From contig JBBMNZ010000006.1 of the NCBI GenBank assembly GCA_037954325.1, positions 4,246,001-4,310,000 on the forward strand: DNA of 64,000 bases. Reading direction: 5' to 3'. This DNA comes from Fistularia commersonii. Taxonomy: Eukaryota > Chordata > Actinopteri > Syngnathiformes > Fistulariidae. Below the pieces are notes generated by a model. The model saw only the letters and a program-made list of their open reading frames with translations. It was not told the origin of the DNA and did no database searches. Of the stretch, positions 1 to 12,328 are shown piece after piece; the first letter of the stretch is position 1; each line of letters opens with the position of its first letter. Both the position numbers and the translations under genes were made by a program.

Positions 1-860
1 AACCACAGTCACTCAGAAAAAAATGTCAAAATGGAAAAAGTTGTAGATGTTCAAGGTTCCAGCTATTTATTATACATATGGTTTGAAAACTTTCAAGTTT
101 ATGAGAGCAATGGTCTGTGATGCTTCTTAACAGTCCATGATGCATCTAAATGTAAAATCACTTGTTTGATGTTGAACTTAAAAATAATTAAAGTGGTTAT
201 TACCTCATTTGTGTTCACTAAGACAGTATTGTTTTACTTTGTACTATTTTAGTCTGATTGATTAAATATCCCTTAGAGAAAAACTTTAAAAAAATGAAAA
301 TGTTTCAATTAAAATATTGGATAATGTCCAGTTAGTAAATATTAATTGCACAGAGATCAATCCATTTAGAGGCCATAAACAAATGCGACGCGCTCTGACT
401 GGTGAGACCATCAAAGCAGGGCAGCAGAATACATTTTGTCCAATTTCATTTCTGAAAATTACCCAATTTAAGCTGCTGTCAGCATCGGCAACCCTCCCAC
501 AGACATTAGCACTCGCCATAGTCATTCTGTAACCATGGTAACTCGCCACACGCATCCCTTTTTTTTTTTTTCTCTGCCGTTGATTCCAATGGAAAGGAAC
601 ACAGAGATCAGAACATCAGAGCTGACCTACATTGGGAGGAGCTGGAATCAGAATCACAAAATGAATCAAATTGGGGTTGGGGTGGTGTTGCTGGTGTCTC
701 AATTACACCAAATGATACAGTTTCAGATTGTTCAATATTTTATAATAATTATAAAACAAGAAGAGATTATTTAATCGCAGCACTCAGTCAACTTTGAATA
801 ACATTAGCTATACTGCGCTACCAAGAATGTTTGTCCATTGCAGATTTTGGACTTGTAAGA
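1..860. other. unassigned flank
   Basis: AT-rich sequence with no supportable gene. The moderately balanced block 360-530 has overlapping short frames on both strands but no recognisable family, splice pattern or codon structure. Confidence 0.4.
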
Positions 861-861
861 A

Positions 862-1148
<287 letters not shown>

Positions 1149-2125
1149 GTGGCAAGGAGGTGCTGTGTTGCCATGGTGAAGATGATGATCGCCATCATAG
1201 TCGGCTGAATAACGATGTGTCTCGTTACAGAGAATAATCACCACCAGCAAATGTGGAACGTTAAAAATTCTTACAGTCAGACGCACACACACACACGATC
1301 AAGGAATTTAACTAGTAGGAGAGTTCACTGAGACCATGAGTGAGTTAAATTACTGGCAGCTTGGCAATAAAAACACATTTCTGCTTGTTTTCTTATGTTG
1401 ACACTCAAGTTTTATTACACAATTATTACAGTCTGTGTTTCCTGCCATGGCATTCTGTCTTCAATTATCTCAAATTGTCATCATAACATGCCTTTTAGAT
1501 AAATGTGTTTATGTGTAAGTACACAGCACCAAGGGAACTTAACTATCAGGAACTCATAAGGACAGATGAATTTTATGTTTGTAATTCATTGCCAAATATA
1601 TATATATTGGTTTTAAATTGCAGTTTTATTTGATTGCTGTAAAATAATGCTAACATTTTTTTATGGTGTCGTCTGAAAAGGACGACCACTCAAACATCAC
1701 GGGTCAGGTTATCTTGCTGTGTCAAAGGTGAACTTTTTGTCAATAATCCTATTTAAAATGTAAATAAACAAGGCTGATCAACTCTGTCCATTAGAGTTGT
1801 TTCAGAAGATGACTGGCTATAACCTATCAGGTGATACTGTTTTTTTTTTTTTTTTTAAACTCTAGATCTAAGACCTAGCGACAGACTGTCAGAATGGAGA
1901 CTGTGACAAGACACTTCAAAGAATCACACCATAGCCAGGGTTCTTTACAGAGGATAAAGAACCTGGAAATGTTGAAGAGGGACATCAGTGGTTGCAATCG
2001 TCCCCAGGTAGACACCTTCAAAGGGCAGCTTTTTGAATTTTTTAACTAAATGCTACATTCCTAGTCTAAATGAAGATGTCAATTAAAGACCATTTCTGTA
2101 AGAGTTGACAATCTCATTCAATGCT

Positions 2126-2400
2126 TATTTTATTTTATTTTATTTTATTTTATTTTATTTTATTTTATTTTATTTTATTTCATTTTATTTTATTTTGTGT
2201 ACATGCATAAAACATTTTTATATATTTTTTTTATATTTTCTGATAATTTATGTTACTGTCTAACTTATAATATTAATTAGTTTTACGCCACTTCCTCTGC
2301 CCGTACATCTACTGCACTGTTCACTTAGGGTTTTGTAAATTGAAATTTCCCTACCTTGCGACAAACATAGGCATATTCTATTCTATCTATTCTACAAGAA
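2126..2400. repeat. (TTTTA)n pentanucleotide tract and LINE-type 3' tail
   Basis: About 14 units of TTTTA run from 2126 to 2196. After a short AT-rich stretch, 2275-2400 reads like a fish LINE 3' end: TTCACTTAGGGTTTTGTAAA, a TTTCCCTACCTTGCGACAAA segment, and an ATTCTATTCTATCT tail. The tail assignment is from memory of the family. Confidence 0.6.
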
Positions 2401-3062
2401 CCAAGATTTCTTTTCAGACTTCTTCGTTAGGTTCAGAAAACCAACTAATTTCTTTTCTCTCGCCTAGTATGTAAACACCTTTATTTCAGCCTTGGTTCAA
2501 TATTGCCCTCGGAAAAACTTAAGTTTTTGCAAAGGCTGCTACACTAAAATCTGTTGTATATGCTTGACATAGGAGGAAATTATAAATTACAAGTTACAAC
2601 ATGCATATTAAAGCAATCTAAAGCTTTAAAGAATTTTATACAGATATAGAATCCTTTAGGCTAGCATTGCTGAGCTAACCAGCAGGATTTGGGTAACAGA
2701 GCACCATCATTTTTATGTCAGACTCAGTTTGATTTCTTTTCCACTTCATCAGCACAACCATCATGAAGTTTGCTAATTCTTCTCAAGCGCCCCCAAAGAT
2801 TTTCTCTTTCTAGTTTTGACCTTGAATGCACCTCTGCCAGTGCATCCAGTCTCATGTGACACTATTGGAATGAAAGGTTTCCTGGGACAGTTTCTTTATT
2901 GACAATTGTAAATGAAGTCAGTACAAAACTGCCGTTGTCTTACCCACTTATAACTGCAATAATGTGTCAACAACTGACTCTGAGTCAAATGTAACTTGAT
3001 GCCTTCATCACCAATTGTCCTAATTGTTGTAATAAAGAATAGGGTGAACCAAACACCAATTC

Positions 3063-3985
3063 ATTTTTTTTAAACTTTTATTAGAACAGGTTCCTTAACA
3101 GTCACACACATTCTTACAAAACCTCATAACAAGATACACATTATACAATATTCTTTATAGGTCATTTATTACCTCACTAGCAAGCGAAAAATAAAATAAA
3201 AAAATAAAAAAAACACAAAAACAAAACAAAACAAAAAAAAACATCTAACTCAGTCAAATAGAGATAATATCTTCAACTCTCCAAATATTTTTTAATGGGT
3301 GCCCATTTGTAAAGATATAGGTCTGTCTGAAGTCGTAAGTTTGCTGTTATGCGTTCCATGCAGTTTACATCCTTAAGCCTCTGACGCCACTGGTCCAGGG
3401 TAGGTGGGTGGGGTTTGAGCCAGTTTACTGTGATCATTTTATGTGCAATTAATAGAAGAACTCTAAGCGAAAACACCTGGCTTTTCCTTAAATCGCTTGT
3501 TGATGCTGTACCCATAATAAATTGCTGCGGATCAATTGGTCTGTTTAATTTAAAGTCTCACTTATTTGTTTTTTTACCTCTTCCCAGAATTTCATCAGTT
3601 TAGGGCAGTCCCAAAAAATGTGGGAAAAGTCGCCCGTTATGCCACAGCCCCTCCAACACAGGGGAGAACAGTTATTATCATAAGAAGCTATTATGAAGGG
3701 AGTTTTAAAATACCTTATTCTTAACTTCCAGCTGAACTCCCTCCATGTTGGGCTGCTTAAACATTTTTGCCAGGGCAACCAAGAACTCTCCCATTCTCCA
3801 TCAGCAATCACGGCATTAGATTCCAGTTCCCACTTAGCTTTCACATCCAGTGTGTCTACTAAAGTGTCCATACGTATCCTGCCATATATATCTGATATTG
3901 TATTTTTAATGTTCATTTTGTTCTCAACTATCTCAATCCAATATTGTTCAGAATTAGTTGACAAACACCAATTTAAATGTGGGGC
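3063..3985 (-). mobile_element. L1-clade LINE, 5'-truncated ORF2 3' end
   Basis: The minus-strand frame 4000-3545 encodes the end of an L1 ORF2 protein, with the C-terminal CCHC-like pattern LCWRGCG...SHIFWDCPKLMKFW. After a frameshift, 3515-3273 continues with MITVNWLKPHPPTLDQW and a KDV...MERITANLRL segment, the usual fish L1 C-terminus. Its 3' UTR and A-rich end run to about 3063. It lacks endonuclease and most of the reverse transcriptase and is a dead fragment. Confidence 0.8.
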
Positions 3986-3999
3986 TGCTTGTGGTGGCA

Positions 4000-4110
4000 T
4001 TGCATTCAGTTACCAAGGTCTTCCCATATGGCTGCTCACAAATGCTGACTTCTCTACATCTTGTTTTCACAACATTTTCCCATTACTCCATTGTATGGCT
4101 CATTTCTCGA
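4000..4110 (-). mobile_element. RTE LINE segment, inverted relative to its neighbour
   Basis: On the minus strand this reads GAGCCATACAATG...GTCAGCATTTGTGAGCAGC, the same RT segment that occurs on the plus strand at about 4210-4310. The short block GGAAGACCTTGGTAA also occurs in both copies (4011-4024 inverted, 4191-4204 direct). It is an opposite-strand duplicate of part of the adjacent RTE copy. Confidence 0.75.
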
Positions 4111-4189
4111 AAAGAAAGGTTTTCTGTCTATTCTTTTACAAGGAGAGGGGATCCATCCGTCAAATTGAGATTAGAAGATGGTTCCACAT

Positions 4190-5260
4190 AGGAAGACCTT
4201 GGTAAACTCAATTCAAGCCATACAATGAAGTAATGGTAAAATGTAGTGGAAACGAGATGTGGAGCAGAAGTCAGCATTTGTGAGCAGCCATATGGCTTCA
4301 TGTGTGGAAAGAGTTCTACAAATGCAGCATTTGCTTTGAGAATGGTGATAGAGGAGCACAGAGATGGTCAGAGGGAGATTCATTGTGCTTTTTTACTTCA
4401 AACTCTGGCACAACAATTTCCTTCGAGATAAATAAAGTTGTTCTCATCTCATCATCTCATCATCTTTTGTAAACCAAGAAAAAGCATACGACAGGGTGCC
4501 CAGAGATGAACTATGATATTGTATGAGGAAGTCTGGAGCTGCTAAGAAGCTGGAGCTGCATGTTAGACTGGTGCAGGACTTTTTTTGTTGTGATGAAGGA
4601 CAGGCTGTCAGATGAGGTTAGACGGGAATCTCCATGGACAACGATGTTTGCAGATGACATTGCGATTGAGCAGAGAGCAGGTTGAGGAAAATCTAGAGAG
4701 ATGGAGGTATGCTCTGGAAAGGATAGGAATGAAGATTAGTACCAGCACAATAGAATGTATGTGTGTGAATGAAAGGAACCCAGGTGGAACGGTGAGGCAA
4801 CTGGGAGTGCAGATAAAGAAGGTGGAACAATTCAAATACGTGTAGTCAACAGCCCAGTGTAATGGAGAGTGTGGAAAAGAGATAAAGAAACAGGTTCAAG
4901 CAGATTCGAATGGGTGGAGAAAAGTGTACTACTTACTGAGATAAGTGTACTGTGATAGAAGACTATCAGCCAGAACGAAAGGAAGAGTATACAAGGCACT
5001 TGTGAAACCGGCGATGCTGTATGGATTGAGGACAGTGCCATTGAACAGAAGGGAGGAACCAGAGCTGGAGGAAGCAGAGATGAAGATGTTGGGGTTTTTT
5101 TGGGAGTGACCAGGATGGATAGGAGCAGGAATGAGTCTATCAGAGGAACAGAAGGTTGGATGTTTTTGGAGAGAGGGTCAGAGAAGCCAGACTGAGATGG
5201 TTTGGCCATCTGTGGCCAAACCCTGAAGGGAAAAGCTGAAAGGAAAACAAGAAAGCAATT
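4190..5260 (+). mobile_element. RTE-clade LINE, decayed copy
   Basis: Plus-strand remnants match the 29.9-31.6 kb copy: AEVSICEQPYGFM, EKAYDRVPRDEL, EQVEENLERWRYALER, VRPAMLYGL-like, and MKMLRFSLGVTR-like with disruptions. Deletions remove motif B (near 4580) and part of the C-terminal domain (near 5215). The 3' end reads GGGAAAAGCTGAAAGGAAA. There are many stops and frameshifts. Confidence 0.85.
4392..4466 (+). mobile_element. very short LINE/SINE 3'-tail insertion inside the RTE copy
   Basis: The intact RTE copy reads straight from TGCGTTTTTGTAGAC. Here a stretch containing CAATTTCC-TTCGAGATAAATAAAG followed by a (TCATC)n-like tail separates CATTGTGCTTTT from TTTTGTAAACC. The AATAAAG plus short tandem tail is typical of L2-like 3' ends. 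Confidence 0.55.
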
Positions 5261-6340
5261 TTGTATCATGTCAGCTGGAACCATACAACTTTTAACACTG
5301 CTGTTATTATTAGTATGACATAATTTATGCTCTGTCCCTCCCAACCAGCAATATCCTGATTCCGTCGAGGCAGAAGACCGCCTGTATTTCACTTGCATCT
5401 ATCCAAGATTTTTGCCTGGCCAAAGGTGGTATTTCCTCATCCCTGTCACTAAGTGCTTGCTCACTAGGGGACGACCAGCTTCGAGTCATTCAATTAGCTA
5501 TCACATAAAAGATCGGACTCAACTTGACTCCCAGCTTTCAACATGAAGGTGCTGATCCCCATTTTGCATCAAAAACAAACCCACAAAGGTATTAAATAAA
5601 AAGCAATGCTGTTAACGGTGAAATCAAAACCCAGTATGTATTCAAATCCAAGTCAGTGCACACTTTTTTACCCAAAATCTACAGATTTTTTCTCCCTGTG
5701 ACTTTTCTCTAACTTGAAGACAAAATCCTGGGTGTGAATTTTACAAAAACAGCCTCTTAAATAATTGACAAGGTCCCGTTCATTAGTAAATGAGATAAAC
5801 TGTCCTTTGGGTTTCACGCAACACTCTGTAAACCCTTCCAGGCTTCTCCGAGTCTTTCTAGAGGACTGACTAAGTTTCATCCCTGTAGACCCCCTTGCTT
5901 TCCTGCATTTCAGTTTTGATATTTTTTTACACTCTCCTTGTCTTGCGCTTGCTTCAAATAGCCTAGAAAATGCCCCCCCCCCCCCCCATGTGTTTTATCA
6001 TAAGTTCTGTCATCGCCATTGCCTTATTTTTGGGTTCCCTCCCTGGGATTTTCTTTTAAAAAACAAAAAAATGAATATAAAAAAAACAGGAGTGATGTGC
6101 AGCAGTGTGGTGTCATGCATCCCTGCACCAGCTTAGAAAACAATTCAGAAGAAGCTACTCGTTGCCTTAAACTGGCATTAGAGCAAATCGCATCATGAGC
6201 TGCAGGGCATTTCATAACATATTTAAAACTAATCCGAGCAACTTAGTTCTTATGCGTGTACAACACTCCTCTATTCATCAGCTGTGGACGCATCTCTCCT
6301 GGCTAAATGGCCATGGTGTCTTTTTGGAGGTTTGAACTAA
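5261..6340. other. unassigned stretch
   Basis: No gene recognised. It contains a C homopolymer at about 5971-5987 and A/T-rich blocks. Minus-strand open frames here (5668-5880, 6024-6215) match nothing I know and have no splice support. Confidence 0.4.
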
Positions 6341-6434
6341 TGAAACACAAATAAGTAAATGAATTAAAAATTACATGAGAACTGTGCAAAAATTAAATAA
6401 ACAAAACTAAGAAATTTGTAAATAGATAAGAAAC

Positions 6435-6606
6435 AAGCGAACATTAAAATCAAGCGAAAATAAATAAAACAAACAATAAAACCCATTAATAGATAAATAA
6501 ACAATAATATGCAATAATACAAGCAAGCATTACAATCGAGCAAAAAAATAAAACAAACAAGCAAACCCATTAATAGATACATAAAAAAGTATAAAAATAT
6601 ATATAT
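6435..6606. repeat. two tandem copies of an 86-bp AT-rich unit
   Basis: The unit beginning AAGCGAACATTAAAATC at 6435 recurs at 6521 as AAGCAAGCATTACAATC; both continue through AAATAAAACAAACAA and CCCATTAATAGATA. The surrounding 6340-6660 is AATAAA-rich low-complexity sequence. Confidence 0.8.
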
Positions 6607-6679
6607 TGACACAAATTAAAGACTGAATAAATAATCAATAAACAAATACAAAACTTCAATAATGGATATGACAAGATAA

Positions 6680-7000
6680 GATTAAGATAAACTTTATTGA
6701 TCTCTTGTTTTGTCACAGCGGCGTAACAGATTATATGTGTCAAATAAGTATGAATATAAATATAAATAGAGAGACAATTAGGAGACGATTTGAAAAACCA
6801 AAAGACATCCACAAATAAATAAACAGCAGAGAGAATAATTCAACAACATCAACGCAGACAGTAAGGTTGAAAGTAGACAACCAAAACTAAACAACATAAA
6901 CAGAGTGACAGTGCCGTCCAGACTGCTGGATGGCCGTGGGCGTAAAGGACCGTCTAAAGTGTATTCAAAGCGATTAATGAAAATATGATTAATTTAAATA
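6680..7000. repeat. possible LINE 3'-end relic
   Basis: Contains AGATAAACTTTATTGATCTC and, near 6905-6955, GTGCCGTCCAGACTGCTGGA followed by TGGCCGTGGGCGTAAAGGACC. Such phrases recur at fish LINE 3' regions. No protein-coding part is visible; the family is uncertain. Confidence 0.35.
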
Positions 7001-7375
7001 AATAAATGCATAAAATCATGAGCAAACACATTAAACCGTGCATCAGATTCTTCATCACCGCTCTGAAAAGCACCAAAGCCCTCAAATCACCCAGTTTTTA
7101 TTCCTCTTGGTTTGCTGCATTGAACCGGGAGTCACTCAACCACTGGCTTCAAAATGGACTTACATAATACGATATTTGCTGATGTGATGTTTTGATAACA
7201 CCGATTGAAAATACAGACTTGTATCTTACACAGGCCGAACTGTTAAATTTCAGTTTAATTCGCTGAAGATGAGCTGAACTGTTGGTTCAAATGATTTAAT
7301 TAATATCAACAAATAAGTGGGAATCGGTGGATTTGTTCCCAAGTACACATCAAAGTTAGACGGATGTTCTGCATG

Positions 7376-7379
<4 letters not shown>

Positions 7380-7451
<72 letters not shown>
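7380..7451. repeat. (GT)36 microsatellite
   Basis: Uninterrupted GT dinucleotides until the final GCGTC. Confidence 0.97.
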
Positions 7452-7454
<3 letters not shown>

Positions 7455-8700
7455 CTTACAGTGACAACTAAATCAGGTCATTAAAATAAGATCAAAGTGA
7501 CAGGACACTATTTTATCTGCTGGTTGATAAGAAAAAAAAGGAAAAATATATGAATAAAATAATAACTTTGTATATGCATTAGCAGTTTTAACAGAGACAG
7601 AAATAATATTATGTGTGATAAACCAGTTAATTGCATGTTTATATATGAGTACAAATACAAAAGAGCCACACTCACCTTAAACGTATCCAGTAACATCCAG
7701 GGACTGTAATAATGATTAGAAAAATACATTTTACTGCAACATTTACTCCAACTAAGGAAATGAAATACAATTGAAATAAAATGCCGGAATGATCATCATA
7801 TTATAACAATAATGATTCCACACACTATATGTATTTATATATATTCCACACTATATTCCATACTACAAGTTACGGTCCGAGGGGGGCCATAACTTATTTT
7901 TTTCAAAAATGTTTTTAGCATATGTATAAAAACATTACTGATAGTAATACAAATATATAAAATATTTATATTTATATCATAATTTATATCATAGAAGTTC
8001 ATTCATATGATATATAATATATTATATTTTGACTTATTTGACTGGTATTTCTAATTTTTATTGATTTATTCTAAGAAAGCAGAGTACCGGTGTAATTAGG
8101 TGCTATGTGGGAAGAACAGAAATCATTTCAACCAGGGCTTATGTTCGAATCTTTATTGTGATTAGTTATGTAACACAAGCATCGTAGTGAGCGTCACGGT
8201 CAGACAGCATTTGTCGTTCCCGTCCCGTCTGCTATAAACATTGTGCGGTGTGACACACATCTCAATGAAAATCAAAATGATGAGTTGATTTATCTTAACG
8301 CACTACATGCTAATCTACCTCAATGACATCGTAACAGAGTAGATTCGGGGTGCACATTGCACTCAAATATTTGAAGTCTCAAAAAAAAAATTAGCTCCAA
8401 TCATGAGTTTAAAGTACATCCATGTTGTGATAAAAACAAGGTCACTAGCATGCAAAAACAATGGTAACTACAAAAATTTTGGATTTTTAAGGTCTAATAT
8501 TAATGTTCACTGGCATGTTTTTTTTTTCTTGAATTTCAGCTTGCAAACAATTTGTTATTTTGCCAAGTGTAGCCGCAGCCCATGAAGTTTTTCCTGAGTT
8601 CTGCGAATCTCTGGTGGCTAATAAACATGAAAAGTATCGGATAAAAGTCAAATCTGGCAGACCGACAAGTAGGTAGAATTATTAATATACTTCCTAAGGG
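7452..8700. other. unassigned AT-rich stretch
   Basis: No gene or repeat family recognised. Includes TA-rich sequence near 7900-8030 and a moderately GC block at 8150-8260. Confidence 0.4.
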
Positions 8701-8704
8701 TACA

Positions 8705-8945
8705 ATTATTCATTCATTCATTCTTTATCTACGATGCCTGTAGAGCATACAGGGGATCGGGGAGTCTGGGCCACTCCTCGATATCATTGGACGAGAGGCA
8801 GGGTGTATCCAGGCCGATCACCTGTCAACCAAAGGGCCAGAAAAAGAGACATCCACTCTCCCATTCTCATCCCATGGACAATTTGGTCCTCAAATTGGGG
8901 TATATGGTTCAAGGTCAGGAAGAGTTGGCGGGAACTCACCCAGTG
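8705..8945 (-). repeat. SINE-like dispersed repeat with (AATG)n tail
   Basis: Begins on the plus strand with ATTCATTCATTCATTC (the inverted tail) and continues CTACGATGCCTGTAG..., GGCAGGGTGTATCCAGG, CACTCTCCCATTCTCA. Related copies at 14818, 50083, 62140 and 62800 show the same order, two of them with a tRNA-like head. Confidence 0.65.
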
Positions 8946-9099
8946 GAGTAAATATACAAATCAATCAATCAATCAATCAGTCTGCTCCTGTTCTGGCTGG
9001 GAAGCAGTTACGGGGATACGTTTTCGCAATGATGCCTCCATGCACATATGTATGACCTACATAGCGAGCCTGCAGAGACTAGGTCCAGCTTCCTGCCAA

Positions 9100-10206
9100 A
9101 TTAGATGACACAAAAATAAAAAAATAAAAAGTGATCACCAGGAATGACCAAAAGATTCTCAGCTGGACCCTTCAAGTCTTATGTAATATGATGTAATATG
9201 TAACTTAACTGTGGTGAAGCAACTCACACACTTGACCTCTTTGCTGTGCGTACATCAACCATGTGGCGGTCATGTTTTTCTGCAGTGTCTTTTAGACCCT
9301 TTTTTTGTTTAAGGTAGATAACGTCAATTTTTGTCACCATTTGTTTGACTAAGCGCCAGTTCATCCTCTCAGGCGATGAATGCCCACTGCCCAAAGTTTT
9401 CCCAGCTCGCAAATACTACCAAAATACATTTTTCTTTATTTTTCTTTTGAGAATTAATAATGCAGTTTAATCAGGAGGAAAGTTGGTTAGAACAAAAGAT
9501 AACCCCCCTTGTGTGCTCTTTCATTAGCTGGTTGAACAGCCTTGAATTTAAAGGCAGGGGAGGAAGTGTCTGTTCTGAGATCACCAGCCACAGTGATCGG
9601 CATCTACTATTAATGGTGCTTCAAATGAGCTTTCTTTGTTGTTGCTGGGGCGTCATCACCAGTTTTGAGCAGCCACTTAAAATCCAAATATATGATTCAT
9701 TACAAGATAGATCTTTTAAAATGTTCTTCCTGGCATTCATCTTTATTTCTTTATTGCTGATTTACAGCAATTATTTTAATTTTGTCTTTCTTCCTTGTTG
9801 CATTTTTAATAGTCTGGCTTTTTTTTCATTTCTCAATGTGGGATTCATAGAGTTATCGATTGTTTAAAATTAAAGAAAAAGGTGTACAGGAAATTATAAG
9901 GTAAGCAATCATTGGTTGGGCCTATTGAAAGCATCAAGCTACAAAGCATGGTGACCTGGCGCCTCACACATCTGAGAGTAACAAGATGAGTCAGGAAGGG
10001 CAAATATTATGAATATTCCAATTGTGATTTATCACGAAAATAGTCTTGTTTTGCATTTTACTTTACTGTACTTTTTTCACTTGAGAAAGACACACAAATG
10101 ATTGGTGAAAAATCATCCGTTGAGCGTCAGGGCAACTGTCTGAATGTCCGAGGTCGATGGGTTGATTTTTTTCTCAAGACTCGTCATCTCCTCAGGCTTT
10201 GGGTCT
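9100..10206. other. midkine 3' flank / 3' UTR side
   Basis: No other gene recognised. The plus-strand frame 9460-9867 is hydrophobic (phenylalanine-rich) only because of T-rich sequence; it has no recognisable family. On the minus strand the left part of the midkine 3' UTR should lie within about 9740-10206. Confidence 0.4.
9742..9755 (-). promoter_or_regulatory. candidate midkine poly(A) signals (two AATAAA)
   Basis: Two AATAAA hexamers on the minus strand, about 450-470 nt past the midkine stop codon. They fit a 3' UTR of about 0.5 kb. Nothing else identifies the true cleavage site. Confidence 0.3.
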
Positions 10207-10235
10207 CTACTGCCCGTTTCCTTTTTTCTTCTTTC
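10207..10235 (-). CDS. mdk: midkine exon 5: lysine-rich C-terminal tail and stop
   Basis: Found by looking for the missing basic tail. On the minus strand an acceptor TTTGTGCTCCAG is followed, in the required phase 1, by GKKKKGNGQ and then TAG (10209-10207). A short lysine-rich tail after KTKTKNK is what midkines carry. The exon is too short to prove on its own; its support is the phase, the acceptor and the composition. The 3' UTR would run leftward; AATAAA signals on the minus strand occur at 9742-9747 and 9750-9755. Confidence 0.72.
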
Positions 10236-11634
10236 CTGGAGCACAAACACACAGGAGAATGTTTACTCTCAAAACATTTGGCATTATATATGAATAAGTG
10301 TACAGCATTTAAATTGGCTGGTAAAACAAAGAAAAACAAAAGAAAAAAAAAAATCAATTGTAGTTCAAATGTCTCTCGGCAGGCGAGAAGCAAGAAAAGA
10401 AACGAAAATTCAAAAGTAAAGTAAGCAATAAAGTTAATGGGACTAAACTTTATTTACAAGCCTAGAGCTATTATAGTTTGTTACGCTGGATTAAAATAAA
10501 AAAGTACAGGGCATAGGAAATAAGACAAAGAGTGTTTGCTTTGCTTTCTTTAGAATTGTGGCCTCAGGTCAGACAAGAGAGGCACTTAGTAGTCAGAACA
10601 GTTGATATTCACAAGACACTGTGAAGTGAAGAACTGAGGAGAAGATGACAGTCTGACTCCATGTTACTTTTAAAAGTTAACTGTTTAAAAATATAGTTGA
10701 TTTGTTTTTCACAACTTAAATCCCGCCGAATTCAATAAAAATAGTCCCAAACCTGGCTGGAAACTGCATAAAATCTTATCCTGCACTAACAGTAAATAAT
10801 AGCCCACAAAGATTTTTTTCATCGCACCAGTAACAAAAAGTACATTCACATTTGCAGGGTAACTGCAGGAAGTGAAAAAAGAGCATAGAGAAATAGGATT
10901 ATTTACCATAGAAAGTGCCACAAACATATTGAAATATACATTGAAAAGATATCAGTTATAGTTATATTTCATGATAACTACAGTATATTTATTTAATTTG
11001 ACCATATGTTTTTGACGATAGCATGACAGCTTGAGTAAAATTGCTTCCAAAATATTAAAAAAAAAGAGCAATTGTCTTTGGAACCAAACATTCCTGGTTT
11101 GATTCCCATGTCCTCCTAACTGCTGACACCTAACTGGCACCTTTGCGGGTAGCTAACAGATATCATCACACACATGCACTTAACCTGAATATCATAAAAT
11201 GTTTCGGCTCTTATTTAATTTAGATAGAAAATTTTAGATACATATTCATGAAAAAAGTAATCAAGCGGCCATTTTAATGCCACTGAAATTTCTAGCAAAA
11301 TCAATGCAAGGACAAAATGCAGCTCCTGCTCTCTGAAAATTAATTGAAATCAATATAGAGAAAAAATAATAACATTCAAATCAGAATCATAGTTTTGGAA
11401 AGATGTCAAAAAGTCCCCGCAAATTTTATAATCTGCAAACAAATAATCACAGTATCGATTTTTTCATCTCGGTTGATATAACGTCTATTGTCTCTTGTTT
11501 GCTTCTGACACCCTCATGTGTTTAACCAACCATTTTTCCGAACTTTTTAAGTTTAGTGAAGTTTTTTTTTCGAGAAATTTTGTCTTCTTGCTCAGAGTGG
11601 AACTCCTGCACTTAAGCACACTCGTCGATCTGAC
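10236..11634 (-). other. mdk: midkine intron between exons 4 and 5
   Basis: Bounded by donor GTCAGA at 11634 and acceptor CCAG at 10236. AT-rich, with no recognised repeat or exon. Confidence 0.6.
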
Positions 11635-11796
11635 CTTTGTTTTTTGTCTTGGTTTTCCCAAGGCAAGGTTTGGACACGGAGATGGTCTGCATGCACTCAG
11701 CATTGAACAGCGCTCTCTTCAGGGTCCCAGTTCTGGTCCGCAAGCCAGAGCTTTGGTCGCATTCGCCCCAGCTTCCGAAACGATATTTACAGTCAG
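11635..11796 (-). CDS. mdk: midkine exon 4: C-terminal heparin-binding domain
   Basis: Acceptor TTTACTTCCAG. The exon is 162 nt, again the conserved family length. It encodes ADCKYRFGSWGECD, then a TRTGTLKRALFNAEC segment and SKPCLGKTKTKNK; the four cysteines form the two C-domain disulfides, and the basic strand RTRTGTLKRA is the main heparin-binding face in the family. The phase-1 donor is GTCAGA, with a weak +3 C. If it is not used, translation reads through to a stop at 11614-11612 and adds GQIDECA. Confidence 0.93.
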
Positions 11797-12328
11797 CTGG
11801 AAGTAAAGAAGACAAATAGATACAAAAGAAATTGAACTGAACCTTATCAGCTGCTATTGGACAAGTTGATTTATAATTAATGGTTGATATATGGATGATT
11901 AATGATGATACCGGTTATATAACATAAGTAGATCATGTTAGATAAATAGAGCCCACTTTTTTTTTTTTATTTTTACATTTACATATTATGGCTCTGCATT
12001 TATATAACAATAATGCATTAAGAGTGTGTTCCTGTGTAGACACTTAGGGTAAAAAAAGATATGAATATAGTACAAAAAATATATTAATACAGTAGTTGAC
12101 AAGTATAGTGTGCAAAGAAGTGCTCATCTGAAGTGCTCTCACAAATATTAACCAGACATGCATGATGCATGAAATATAAATATAAGACTCTAAGTCATGC
12201 CATAACATGCGTGTGATAACCCAAGGATTAGCAGACATCAGTGATTAAATGTTACTCATTACTTATCGATTTACATCAACCTTGAGTAAAACCATAGGAT
12301 GTGGTCATGTGTGGTTTTTGTGTATTAC
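11797..12328 (-). other. mdk: midkine intron between exons 3 and 4
   Basis: Bounded by GTAATAC and TTTACTTCCAG; AT-rich, nothing else recognised. Confidence 0.85.

Noticed and set aside
286..555. Overlapping frames of 71 and 89 codons on opposite strands
   Set aside because: No recognisable protein and no splice context; could be conserved non-coding DNA, but that cannot be seen from one sequence.
3545..4000. A host gene of 151 codons
   Set aside because: It is the C-terminal part of an L1 ORF2, followed by the expected L1 end after a frameshift.
9460..9867. A 135-codon hydrophobic protein
   Set aside because: Phe/Leu/Ile richness reflects T-rich DNA; no family, no conserved start context.
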